Of a stretch of DNA of 9,366 nt, positions 1 through 6,670 are shown in pieces; the stretch's first letter is position 1; every line of letters starts with the position of its first letter. The stretch is from an uncultured Actinomyces sp. (GTDB lineage: Bacteria; Actinomycetota; Actinomycetes; Actinomycetales; Actinomycetaceae), in the NCBI GenBank assembly GCA_915063485.1, contig CAJZDJ010000079.1:1-9366 (forward strand), in the 5' to 3' direction. Under the pieces are notes generated by a model. The model saw nothing but the letters and a program-made list of their open reading frames with translations. It made no database searches and was not told the origin of the DNA. Position numbers and translations under genes: made by a program.

Positions 1-86
1 TGCCCAACATTGTGGCGGTTACGCAGATAGCGGGCCTCGGGGTTACCTAAACCTACAATCAGCCAGCTCTCGCTCAAGCGCGTCAC
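1..86 (-). CDS. pth: Peptidyl-tRNA hydrolase, N-terminal fragment (runs off left edge)
   Basis: Peptidyl-tRNA hydrolase frees tRNA from peptidyl-tRNAs that drop off the ribosome; it is a cytosolic, normally essential enzyme. Only 28 codons plus two bases are present. They read WLIVGLGNPEARYLRNRHNVG near the end, which matches the family's N-terminal signature: the LIVGLGNP strand, then RHNVG, with the catalytic-site Asn and His in NP and RHN. The GTG start at 86-84 overlaps the TGA stop (85-83) of the upstream kinase-like gene in a GTGA arrangement, with GGTAGTGGA just before it as a weak ribosome site. This implies translational coupling. A TTG at 77-75 is an alternative start. The fragment is short, but the signature is distinctive enough to name the gene; the rest lies outside the window. 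Confidence 0.9.
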   Translation of the reverse strand, partial: MTRLSESWLIVGLGNPEARYLRNRHNVG

Positions 87-1243
87 TCCACTACCTGTAG
101 CAAACCGGCAGCCAGCAGCGTGTCCACGGTTTCATCCACTAGGTTCCAAGATTTGCGGTGCTCGCCCAGGGCGGCGACGACGTCGGCGTGGATTTCTGCC
201 AGGGTGTGCGGAATGGGGCAGGCCATCCAAGCGGCCGCACCAGCGCCGTCGAGAAGTACCGGAACCGTGCCCACCAGCACCACCGTTTGCCATTCAGAGT
301 AGATAGCGTCAGTGAAGGGGGCGCGCACCAAACGGTCAGAGTCGCCCAGGGAGGTGCCCATGGAAGAGCTAGTCAGCTTTAGGTTCACGTCACCGCTGCC
401 AGGAATGTGTTGGTAGCTGGGCGGATCTGCCGGGTGTTCCAGGAGCTGCTTGAATAGCTCAGCGCACTGGGCCTGATCACTAAAGCTTAGCTGCCAAGGG
501 CCACCAGCCAGGGTTAGGGCGCGTGCCAGGGTCAGCAGCGGGTTGGGCAGTAAATAGAAGGAAGAAGTTTGGGCAATGAACTTGGTTAGCGCCTCCGCTA
601 GAGTTAGTGGCTCCAGCTTATTGCCTTGGCTGACTCTCTCAGCGATTAGTAGCGCAGCCATGCGCAGTGGTTCACCGGCAAAAGTTAGCTCAGTGGCAGG
701 GGTAATACCCAGCTCAGCCGGCGCGTGGTCACCCTTAACGGTGGGCTCTTGGGGGTCCACCAGGGAAATAGGCTTGGGGTAGGGGTAAACCTTTAGGGTT
801 TCGGGGTCAAAACCCAAACACTCGTCGGTTACATAGTTGAACTGGCCGGCTAGGCGGCTAGCAAAAGTGGATTTACCGGTTCCCGACGGCGCCGCGATAC
901 CGATTACATCCCTACTTCCGGGCACCTGTAGCCCGGCAGCGTGCAGCATAAGTAGATTGCCGGCCTGGGCCTGGATAGCGATATGGGTGATGGCTTGGGA
1001 GAAGGCGTAACTGGCCTGACGCGGCTCAGTGGGGATGGCGAAACGGTCCCAGCCTTCAGGTACCGGGGATGTGGTGTCATCCTCTGGCACTACCTGCAAA
1101 CGGATCGGGTTATCAGACGGCTCCTGGTCAGTGTCAGGTTTTACCTCGCTATGACGCCAAAGCTCGGCTAGGTGCGCCGCTAGGCCCGCGTCTAGGCTGG
1201 TTAGATCCAGTTCAAAGTCGAGGCCGAAAGTGTGAATTCGCAA
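83..1243 (-). CDS. HPr-kinase-like P-loop protein with C-terminal PqqD-like domain
   Basis: The protein is 386 residues long. The central part resembles HPr Ser kinase-related proteins: LMLHAAGL at about 98-105, a Walker A loop APSGTGKST at 118-126 (Lys124, Ser125), and an acidic pair TDE at 139-141 that could serve Mg/ATP. The last 80 residues or so (309-386), with LLDGAGAAAWM, the helix LAEIHADVVAALG and the ending LLAAGLLQ, look like a PqqD-type winged-helix domain, the fold used to bind peptides in RiPP pathways. No signal peptide or membrane segment is visible, so it is probably cytosolic. I chose the TTG start (1243-1241) because GGGAG lies six bases upstream. A GTGA overlap joins it to pth. 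The substrate is unknown: the HPr regulatory kinase itself is unlikely given the extra domain, and no precursor peptide is visible nearby. The P-loop fold is secure; the PqqD call rests on pattern and length. Confidence 0.72.
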   Translation of the reverse strand: MRIHTFGLDFELDLTSLDAGLAAHLAELWRHSEVKPDTDQEPSDNPIRLQVVPEDDTTSPVPEGWDRFAIPTEPRQASYAFSQAITHIAIQAQAGNLLMLHAAGLQVPGSRDVIGIAAPSGTGKSTFASRLAGQFNYVTDECLGFDPETLKVYPYPKPISLVDPQEPTVKGDHAPAELGITPATELTFAGEPLRMAALLIAERVSQGNKLEPLTLAEALTKFIAQTSSFYLLPNPLLTLARALTLAGGPWQLSFSDQAQCAELFKQLLEHPADPPSYQHIPGSGDVNLKLTSSSMGTSLGDSDRLVRAPFTDAIYSEWQTVVLVGTVPVLLDGAGAAAWMACPIPHTLAEIHADVVAALGEHRKSWNLVDETVDTLLAAGLLQVVE

Positions 1244-1282
1244 CCGATACTCCCGCGTTTCATTGTTACTTCTACTTCACTA

Positions 1283-1311
1283 ATGATACCGTGAAACGAA
1301 GCTAGTATCGA
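1283..1311 (-). promoter_or_regulatory. Candidate promoter for the kinase-like gene and pth
   Basis: Read on the minus strand, TCGATA (1311-1306; four of six matches to TTGACA) and TATCAT (1288-1283; five of six to TATAAT) are separated by 17 bases. They lie about 40 bases ahead of the TTG start. This would drive both minus-strand genes. Short inverted repeats, TTCAC/GTGAA (1276-1280, 1291-1295) and CGTTTCA/TGAAACG (1256-1262, 1292-1298), flank the -10 box and could be an operator. Confidence 0.4.
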
Positions 1312-1366
1312 TCTGCGCTAAATCGTGTCCCCATATCGTTTAGCGTGTGCCCAAATCGGAGAATTA

Positions 1367-2794
1367 ATGACTGATAAAAACGTTGCTAACTCCGATTCTA
1401 GGGATCCAGGGTTGGATGCCTTTGAATCAAAGTTGGAATCGGATAAGCCGCTGTTTGATAGCTCTGACCCGGTAGATTACACGGCTGTCAGCGAGGCTGT
1501 GCACGGCTCTGGTCACCATTCTTCGCATCATTCTTCTAGCCGTCACCACTCTCACCATTCTTCTAGCTCTTCTAGTCGACGTCGCCGCTCTAGTTCCAGC
1601 CGTAGTGGCGCCGCTGGCAGTGGGACGCGCGTTTCTTCGCGTTCAGGTTCGTCTCGTTCGGGTTCATCTCGTTCGGGCTCTTCGCGTCATCACTCTTCAA
1701 GTCGGCACCACTCTTCTTCCCGACGCCGCCGCAAGGGCCTGCTAGGCTGGTTTGGCCGCCACAAGGTGGTCACCGCCTTTATCGGTGTTTTCGCTATTTT
1801 CGCGCTGATTTTGTCTGGCGCCCTGGCTTGGCTTTTCTTCTCTTTGGGTAGGCCTGAAACGATTAGCAACGTTTTCCCTGACGAATCCACTCGTCCGGCC
1901 GCTGCCCAAACCACTAAAGGCAAGCCGGTTACCTTCCTGCTGCTGGGTTCAGACTCGCGTATTAGCGCCGGTAACCCCTCAGACTGGAAGGTAGGTGCGC
2001 AACGTACCGACGCCATCATGCTGGTGCAGCTATCGGGTGACCGTAAGAGCGCCAATGTCATGTCTATCCCGCGTGACTCATGGGTGGAGATTCCCGCTAA
2101 CGACGTCGTCGGACATGCTTCTTACGCAAAAATTAACGCAGCTTTCTCATGGGGCGGACCTAAGCTGTTAATTCAAACCGTAGAAAAGCTGACGCAAATT
2201 CGTATTGACCACTTTGTATTAGCTGACTTTTCTAGCTTCGAAGCGCTTACCGATGAGTTAGGCGGGGTTGACTTGACACTGTCTCAACCTTTGGACTTAA
2301 CAGGTAAGCAAAATGCAGCAAACTCAGCAAATGTATTGCCGGCCGGGCCGCAACACCTAAACGGTAAGCAGGCACGTATTTTCGTGCAGGAACGCTACAC
2401 TGTGGCGCGCGGCGACTTTGACCGTATTCAGCGTCAGCAGGCCTGGATGCGGGCAATTTTGAAGGCGCTAGTAAACCGCGACACGCTCACTGACCCGGGC
2501 AAGCTGGTGTCTTTCGTGAATGTGGTTACCAAGAACCTAGCGGTGGATGAGGGCTTAACTACCAGCGAGATGGTTTCGCTGGGGCGCTCAGCTAGCTCAA
2601 TTCGCCCAGCCGATGTGCACTTCTTCCAGGCGCCGGTAACCGGTACGGGCACAAGCGATGACGGCCAGTCAATCGTTAACCTGGACCGTAACAGGCTCAC
2701 GGAAGTGTGCCGGGCTTTCAACTCTGACACGGTTTCTGAGTATGTCTCCCAAAACGGTAAAGACCTGGACATGCTGCAAGAAGTGGTGCGCTAA
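1367..2794 (+). CDS. LytR-CpsA-Psr (LCP) family cell-wall glycopolymer ligase
   Basis: LCP enzymes transfer glycopolymers from undecaprenyl-pyrophosphate carriers onto peptidoglycan on the outer face of the membrane. The protein is 475 residues. Residues 1-46 are acidic and 47-122 are almost only Ser, Arg and His. One membrane helix lies at about 133-160 and the LCP domain begins near 187. Family landmarks are LLLGSDSR (Asp196), QRTDAIM (Arg213, Asp215), SIPRDSWV (Arg236, Asp237), AKINAAF, and ERYTVARGDFDRIQRQQ (Arg348, Asp350, Arg353, Arg356), matching the conserved Asp/Arg set that binds the pyrophosphate lipid. No LytR_C domain is seen. I set the start at ATG 1367 because GGAG sits five bases upstream; the in-frame GTG at 1325 lacks a ribosome site. 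It stands alone, divergent from the kinase-like gene. Which polymer it attaches (wall polysaccharide, teichoic-like, or glycan onto a protein) cannot be told. Confidence 0.93.
   Translation: MTDKNVANSDSRDPGLDAFESKLESDKPLFDSSDPVDYTAVSEAVHGSGHHSSHHSSSRHHSHHSSSSSSRRRRSSSSRSGAAGSGTRVSSRSGSSRSGSSRSGSSRHHSSSRHHSSSRRRRKGLLGWFGRHKVVTAFIGVFAIFALILSGALAWLFFSLGRPETISNVFPDESTRPAAAQTTKGKPVTFLLLGSDSRISAGNPSDWKVGAQRTDAIMLVQLSGDRKSANVMSIPRDSWVEIPANDVVGHASYAKINAAFSWGGPKLLIQTVEKLTQIRIDHFVLADFSSFEALTDELGGVDLTLSQPLDLTGKQNAANSANVLPAGPQHLNGKQARIFVQERYTVARGDFDRIQRQQAWMRAILKALVNRDTLTDPGKLVSFVNVVTKNLAVDEGLTTSEMVSLGRSASSIRPADVHFFQAPVTGTGTSDDGQSIVNLDRNRLTEVCRAFNSDTVSEYVSQNGKDLDMLQEVVR
1640..1684 (+). repeat. Three 15-base tandem repeats encoding RSGSS in the LCP tail
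   Basis: Three consecutive 15-base units (1640-1654, 1655-1669, 1670-1684) with consensus CGTTCGGGTTCATCT differ at a few mostly silent positions and encode RSGSS three times. They sit in the Ser/Arg/His-rich cytosolic tail. Because the period is a multiple of three, changes in copy number would alter tail length without breaking the frame. Confidence 0.85.
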
Positions 2795-2820
2795 ATCGCC
2801 TCCAGCGCAACTAATAGTTT

Positions 2821-2848
2821 TTGACTCACGCCCTGGCCGTGGGAAACT
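2821..2848 (+). promoter_or_regulatory. Candidate ilvD promoter
   Basis: TTGACT at 2821-2826 matches five of six -35 consensus bases, and GAAACT at 2843-2848 is a moderate -10 box after a 16-base spacer. This would give a leader of roughly 65 bases before ilvD. The -10 box is weak, so the assignment is tentative. The palindrome CTAGGACCTAG (2847-2857) overlaps the expected start of transcription. Confidence 0.38.
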
Positions 2849-2875
2849 AGGACCTAGATAGTGTGTGGGCTGCTC

Positions 2876-2906
2876 TGCACCGTGCAAAGGCGTGCGCCAC
2901 ACGCCT
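2876..2906 (+). promoter_or_regulatory. Hairpins in the ilvD leader
   Basis: TGCAC-C-GTGCA (2876-2886) is directly followed by a stem AGGCGTG / CACGCCT (2888-2894 and 2900-2906) with a five-base loop. The second stem ends only a few bases before the GAGG ribosome site (2912-2915) of ilvD. An inner GGCG-TG-CGCC (2889-2898) could form instead. No T-run follows, so this is not a terminator. It could affect ribosome access or be a repressor site. The role is not known. Confidence 0.4.
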
Positions 2907-2921
2907 GGAGCGAGGAATTAG

Positions 2922-4772
2922 ATGATCTACCGCAGTGCCACATCCACTATGGGCCGCAATATGGCCGGTGCTCGCGCGCTTTGGCGTGCCACCGGGGTCA
3001 AAGACTCTGACTTCGGCAAGCCTATTATCGCCATTGCCAACTCCTTTACCCAGTTTGTACCCGGACACGTGGGCCTGCGTGACGTTGGCAAAATCGTGGC
3101 TGAGCAGATCGAAGCAGCCGGTGGTATTGCCAAGGAATTCAACACCATTGCTATTGACGACGGTATCGCCATGGGCCATGAGGGTATGCTCTACTCGCTG
3201 CCCAGCCGTGAATTGATCGCTGACAGTGTGGAATACATGGTGCGCGCCCACTGCGCTGACGCCCTGGTGTGTATCTCTAACTGTGACAAGATCACTCCCG
3301 GCATGTTGATGGCTTCACTGCGCCTAAACATTCCCACCATTTTCGTCTCTGGTGGGCCTATGGAGTCAGGTAAAAGCTACATTGACGGTCAGATCCGCAA
3401 ACTGGATCTGATTGACGCCATGATGGACGCCGCCGACCCTACCGTTTCGGACGAAACCATTAGCGCCATTGAACGCGCTGCCTGCCCCACCTGCGGTTCC
3501 TGCTCGGGCATGTTCACCGCTAACTCCATGAACTGCCTGACCGAGGCGCTGGGCTTGTCGCTCCCCACCAATGGCTCGCTGCTGGCCACCCACGCCGACC
3601 GTAAAGCCCTATTTGAGCAGGCCGGTCGCCAGATCGTGAAGATCACCAAGGCCTACTATGAGCAGGATCAGGCCAACCTGGCCCCACGCGCCATTGCCAC
3701 CAAGGCTGCTTTTGAAAACGCCATGAGTCTAGACATTGCTATGGGCGGCTCCACCAACACAGTGCTGCACCTGCTAGCTGCCGCCCAGGAGGGCGAGGTG
3801 GACTTCCACATGGCAGATATTGATCGCCTCTCACGCCAGGTGCCGCACCTGTGTAAGGTGGCCCCCTCCACCAACCTGTACCACATGGAAGATGTACACC
3901 GCGCCGGTGGCATTATGGGCATCCTAGGTGAGCTAGACCGAGCCGGGCTGCTACACACTGACACCACTACCGTGCTGGACACCACCTTGGGTCAGCAGTT
4001 GGAAACCTACGACATTATGCGCCACCCCAGCGAACAGGTACGTGAACGCTACCTAGCCGCCCCCGGTGGCGAGCGCACCACCCAAATGTTCTCCCAAGCT
4101 AACCGCTTTAGCGAGCTAGACACTGACCGCGCTGGCGGCTGCATCCGCGACCTAGAGCACGCCTATTCTCGCGACGGCGGCCTGGCGGTACTGTTCGGCA
4201 ATATCGCTGAAAAGGGCTGCATCGTTAAAACCGCTGGTGTGGACGCCTCCATCTTGACCTTCACCGGCCCGGCAGTGGTGTTTGAAAGCCAGGAGGACGC
4301 CGTTGAAGGCATCCTGGGCGGCAAGGTTAAAAGCGGCGACGTCGTCATTATTTCCCATGAGGGACCACGCGGCGGCCCGGGTATGCAGGAGATGCTGTAC
4401 CCCACCACCTACATTAAATCCATGCACCTGGGTAAGGAATGCGCGCTACTAACTGACGGGCGTTTCTCCGGCGGTACCAGCGGCCTGAGTATTGGGCACG
4501 TCTCGCCTGAGGCAGCTGCCGGCGGCCTGATTGGTTTGGTGCGCAGCGGCGACGTGATTGAGATTGATATTCCGGCCCGCTCTATTCGCGTGGATCTAAG
4601 CGAGGCAGAAATCGCTCAGCGTCGCGCCCAGGAGGAAGCTCGCGGCACTGCCGCCTGGACCCCGCACCACCAGCGTGCTCGCCACGTGTCGGCGGCCCTG
4701 CGTGCCTACGCCATGCTGGCCACCAGCGCAGACCTGGGCGCTGTACGTGACCGAGCCAAATTAGGGCTATAA
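2922..4772 (+). CDS. ilvD: Dihydroxy-acid dehydratase
   Basis: IlvD dehydrates 2,3-dihydroxy-3-methylbutanoate and 2,3-dihydroxy-3-methylpentanoate to the 2-oxo acids that lead to valine (and leucine) and isoleucine. It is a cytosolic iron-sulfur enzyme. All 616 residues are present, which as I recall is also the E. coli length. Visible landmarks are [20 protein letters not shown] (Asp80), [13 protein letters not shown] (Cys121, Asp122, Lys123), [20 protein letters not shown] (Cys194 and neighbours) and, near the C-terminus, [20 protein letters not shown] with the Ser thought to act as base. Cys121 and Cys194 are the expected cluster ligands. The ATG start has GAGG six bases upstream. ilvA follows in the same direction within 90 bases and shares its terminator, so the two probably form one operon. 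The frame is intact. Confidence 0.98.
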   Translation: MIYRSATSTMGRNMAGARALWRATGVKDSDFGKPIIAIANSFTQFVPGHVGLRDVGKIVAEQIEAAGGIAKEFNTIAIDDGIAMGHEGMLYSLPSRELIADSVEYMVRAHCADALVCISNCDKITPGMLMASLRLNIPTIFVSGGPMESGKSYIDGQIRKLDLIDAMMDAADPTVSDETISAIERAACPTCGSCSGMFTANSMNCLTEALGLSLPTNGSLLATHADRKALFEQAGRQIVKITKAYYEQDQANLAPRAIATKAAFENAMSLDIAMGGSTNTVLHLLAAAQEGEVDFHMADIDRLSRQVPHLCKVAPSTNLYHMEDVHRAGGIMGILGELDRAGLLHTDTTTVLDTTLGQQLETYDIMRHPSEQVRERYLAAPGGERTTQMFSQANRFSELDTDRAGGCIRDLEHAYSRDGGLAVLFGNIAEKGCIVKTAGVDASILTFTGPAVVFESQEDAVEGILGGKVKSGDVVIISHEGPRGGPGMQEMLYPTTYIKSMHLGKECALLTDGRFSGGTSGLSIGHVSPEAAAGGLIGLVRSGDVIEIDIPARSIRVDLSEAEIAQRRAQEEARGTAAWTPHHQRARHVSAALRAYAMLATSADLGAVRDRAKLGL

Positions 4773-4785
4773 CAGTAGCTATTCA

Positions 4786-4821
4786 TGCGCCACGGTTAGC
4801 TGTTTGGCGCAAACAAGCGCC
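4786..4821 (+). promoter_or_regulatory. Two mutually exclusive hairpins in the ilvD-ilvA spacer
   Basis: TGCGCCA (4786-4792) pairs perfectly with TGGCGCA (4805-4811). The GGCGC part of that second arm (4806-4810) can pair instead with GCGCC (4817-4821). A small CCGC/GCGG stem (4822-4825, 4831-4834) follows. A shared middle arm is the layout of a switch, though the spacer is GC-rich and short stems arise easily by chance. The whole element lies before the ATG chosen for ilvA. Confidence 0.35.
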
Positions 4822-4860
4822 CCGCTACTTGCGGTGGCGGCGACGTCGAGAGATGGGGAA

Positions 4861-6396
4861 ATGGGCCAAGACGAGCAGAGCTTGTGGAACGGTGGCGACT
4901 ACCTGCGGGCGGTGCTACGTGCGCCAGTGTATGAGGTAGCCGAGCACACGCCGCTGGAGCCGATGCCTGCCATTAGTGCGCGGGTAGGGCACCCAGTGCT
5001 GGTTAAACGTGAAGACCGCCAGCAGGTGCACTCTTTTAAGATCCGTGGCGCCTATGCGCGTATGCGTCAGCTCGACACCGCTGCCCGCGCCCGTGGAGTG
5101 GTCACGGCCTCGGCCGGTAACCACGCCCAGGGGGTGGCGCTGTCTGCACGCACTATGGGGATTACGGCTTCTATTGTGATGCCAGTGATTACCCCGGTGA
5201 TTAAGGTCAACGCGGTGCGCGCCTTGGGTGGCCAGGTAATTTTGCATGGCCGCACTTTCGACGACGCCGCCGCTCACGCCCGTCACCTGGCCCAGACTGA
5301 GGGGCTTGAGTATATTGCGCCTTTCGATGACCGCTGGGTGATTGCTGGCCAGGGCACTATTGGCCTGGAGCTGATTCAGCAGGATGCAGCCCTAACCCAC
5401 GTGTTTGTGCCTGTGGGGGGTGGCGGTTTAGCTGCCGGCATTGCGGTGGTGATTAAGCAGCTGATGCCGCAGGTGAAGGTGATTGCGGTAGAGCCTGAGG
5501 ATTCTAGCTGTCTAGGCGCCGCTATTAAGGCTGGTCAACCGGTCACTTTGGAGCGCGTTAGTGCCTATGCCGAGGGCGTGGCGGTTAAGCGTGTGGGGGA
5601 TGAAACTTTCCGCCTGTGCAGCCGCTACCTGGACGATTTGGTGATTGTTAGCTCCGATGAGATTAGCGCTGCGGTTAAGGACCTGTTTGAGGATGTGCGC
5701 GCGGTAGCTGAACCGGCCGGGGCGGTGGCTTTGGCGGGGCTTAAGGCTTATGCCGACAGTCATGAGCTGCCCGAAGATGCCCGCCTGGCCTGTATCTTGT
5801 CGGGCGCTAACTTGAACTTTCACTCGCTGCGTTACATTTCTGAACGCGCTGAGCTGGGTGAACGCCGTGAAGCCCTGCTGGGGGTAACTATCCCTGAACG
5901 TCAGGGCGAATACCTGCGTTTTTGCAAGCTGATTGGGGATCGGGCGGTTACTGAGTTTAACTACCGTGTGGCCGGGGAAAAGGCCCATATCTTTGTGGGT
6001 TTGGCGCTTAGCGGGGGCGACGCCGAACGTGGGCAGATCCTTAAGCTGCTGCGTGGGGGTGGCTATGAGGTGGTTGACCTAACTGAGGATGAGATTGCCA
6101 AGCAGCATGTGCGCTACATGGTGGGTGGCCGCCCGCAGCGTGAACTGCGTGAATCGGTGTTTGCTTTTGAATTCCCTGAGGCCCCTGGGGCGCTGCGCGA
6201 CTTCCTAGTGCAGTTGGGGACGCGCTGGAATATCACCTTGTTCCATTACCGCTCTTACGGCACCGACTATGGGCGTGTACTGGTGGCGTTCGAGAACGTG
6301 GCTGGTGACGAATTGTTTGCCCAGCATGTGCAAGATCTGGGCTATGAGTGGCATGAAGTTACTGATTCACCCGCATACAAGCACTTCCTGGCTTAA
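4861..6396 (+). CDS. ilvA: Biosynthetic threonine deaminase (threonine ammonia-lyase), two-ACT form
   Basis: IlvA converts L-threonine to 2-oxobutanoate and ammonia, the committed step of isoleucine synthesis; it is a cytosolic PLP enzyme normally inhibited by isoleucine. From ATG 4861 it has 511 residues. Landmarks are VHSFKIRGAY (Lys60, Schiff base), SAGNHAQG (84-91), PVGGGGLAAG with the phosphate-binding Gly loop at 186-189, FAFEFPEAPGALRDF, and SGANLNFHSLRYISER, where the catalytic part ends (Ser314). Two ACT-like regulatory regions follow at about 338-410 and 432-505. This is the long form of about 514 residues known from E. coli, not the shorter form I recall from Corynebacterium. I prefer ATG 4861 to the in-frame TTG at 4804 because GAGAG lies eight bases upstream and the N-terminus then matches the E. 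coli length; the TTG has no ribosome site. It is the last gene before the terminator. Confidence 0.96.
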   Translation: MGQDEQSLWNGGDYLRAVLRAPVYEVAEHTPLEPMPAISARVGHPVLVKREDRQQVHSFKIRGAYARMRQLDTAARARGVVTASAGNHAQGVALSARTMGITASIVMPVITPVIKVNAVRALGGQVILHGRTFDDAAAHARHLAQTEGLEYIAPFDDRWVIAGQGTIGLELIQQDAALTHVFVPVGGGGLAAGIAVVIKQLMPQVKVIAVEPEDSSCLGAAIKAGQPVTLERVSAYAEGVAVKRVGDETFRLCSRYLDDLVIVSSDEISAAVKDLFEDVRAVAEPAGAVALAGLKAYADSHELPEDARLACILSGANLNFHSLRYISERAELGERREALLGVTIPERQGEYLRFCKLIGDRAVTEFNYRVAGEKAHIFVGLALSGGDAERGQILKLLRGGGYEVVDLTEDEIAKQHVRYMVGGRPQRELRESVFAFEFPEAPGALRDFLVQLGTRWNITLFHYRSYGTDYGRVLVAFENVAGDELFAQHVQDLGYEWHEVTDSPAYKHFLA

Positions 6397-6419
6397 AAAC
6401 TAGCCAGTTACAGCCTAGT

Positions 6420-6452
6420 GTGGGCCGGCCCTTTTCGGGCCGGCCCACTTTT
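6420..6452 (+). terminator. Intrinsic terminator of ilvD-ilvA
   Basis: A perfect 12-base stem, GTGGGCCGGCCC (6420-6431) with GGGCCGGCCCAC (6437-6448), encloses the loop TTTTC and is followed by TTTT. It lies 23 bases after the ilvA stop. It is the strongest terminator in the window and separates the amino-acid genes from the next unit. Confidence 0.95.
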
Positions 6453-6454
6453 AA

Positions 6455-6484
6455 TTGCGCAGCTTGCAGTGGCACCTGTCTAAT
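6455..6484 (+). promoter_or_regulatory. Candidate promoter for the Tat-exported protein gene
   Basis: TTGCGC (6455-6460) and TCTAAT (6479-6484; five of six to TATAAT) are 18 bases apart, just after the ilvA terminator. If used, the transcript would have a leader of about 180 bases. TAGAAT at 6575-6580 is a second -10-like sequence but has no matching -35. The call is tentative. Confidence 0.3.
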
Positions 6485-6525
6485 TCGCGGCAGCCTAGCC
6501 CAAACGCGCAGCCGCACAGCGCATA

Positions 6526-6642
6526 TGAGGAGAACCTCAGTGTCTAGAGGTGCTGGGTAAAGGTCTTATACCTCTAGAATGAAGTTAGGGCAGCACCCCC
6601 CCATGCTGTCGCTCTATGCCCAGAGGGATTGTTTCATCCCTC
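6526..6642 (+). promoter_or_regulatory. Structured leader of the Tat-exported protein gene
   Basis: Four inverted repeats lie in a row: TGAGG-AGAA-CCTCA (6526-6539); TCTAGAGGT (6543-6551) with ACCTCTAGA (6570-6578), a perfect nine-base pair of arms; CAGCA/TGCTG (6591-6595, 6604-6608) around a run of seven C; and GAGGGAT-TGTTTC-ATCCCTC (6623-6642). The last ends 15 bases before the AGGAG site of the gene. None is followed by a T-run. Within this, GTG at 6540 opens a six-codon frame ending TAA at 6558-6560, with AGGAG seven bases upstream. The arrangement suggests post-transcriptional control or operator sites; no known riboswitch class is recognised. Confidence 0.45.
6540..6560 (+). CDS. Possible six-codon leader peptide (MSRGAG)
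   Basis: GTG at 6540 is preceded by AGGAG (6528-6532) at seven bases, one of the better ribosome sites in the window, and the frame stops at TAA 6558-6560 after six codons. It lies inside the first arms of the leader hairpins, so a translating ribosome would change which ones form. So short a frame can easily be chance. There is no run of one amino acid that would suggest a classical attenuator. Confidence 0.22.
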   Translation: MSRGAG

Positions 6643-6670
6643 GTTCCCAGTGGTCCCAGGAGAACTGAAT

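Noticed and set aside
1325..1366. GTG start adding 14 residues to the LCP protein
   Set aside because: It has no ribosome site, while ATG 1367 has GGAG at five bases and starts a sensible acidic N-terminus.
1..1366. RiPP cluster suggested by the PqqD-like domain
   Set aside because: No precursor peptide, radical SAM enzyme, cyclase or peptide exporter is visible in the window.
1690..2061. Minus-strand open frame within the LCP gene
   Set aside because: It is antisense to conserved LCP motifs and has no ribosome site or recognisable domain.
2866..2925. Short GTG frame ending in an ATGA overlap with the ilvD start, considered as an ilv leader peptide
   Set aside because: No ribosome site, no cluster of Ile, Val or Leu codons; the overlap is probably chance.
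4804..4860. TTG start adding 19 residues to IlvA
   Set aside because: No ribosome site precedes it, it lies within the hairpin arms, and the family's N-terminal length fits ATG 4861.
6629..6670. TTG start for the Tat-exported protein
   Set aside because: It lies in the GAGGGAT/ATCCCTC hairpin and would move the Tat signal inward; ATG 6671 has a good AGGAG.
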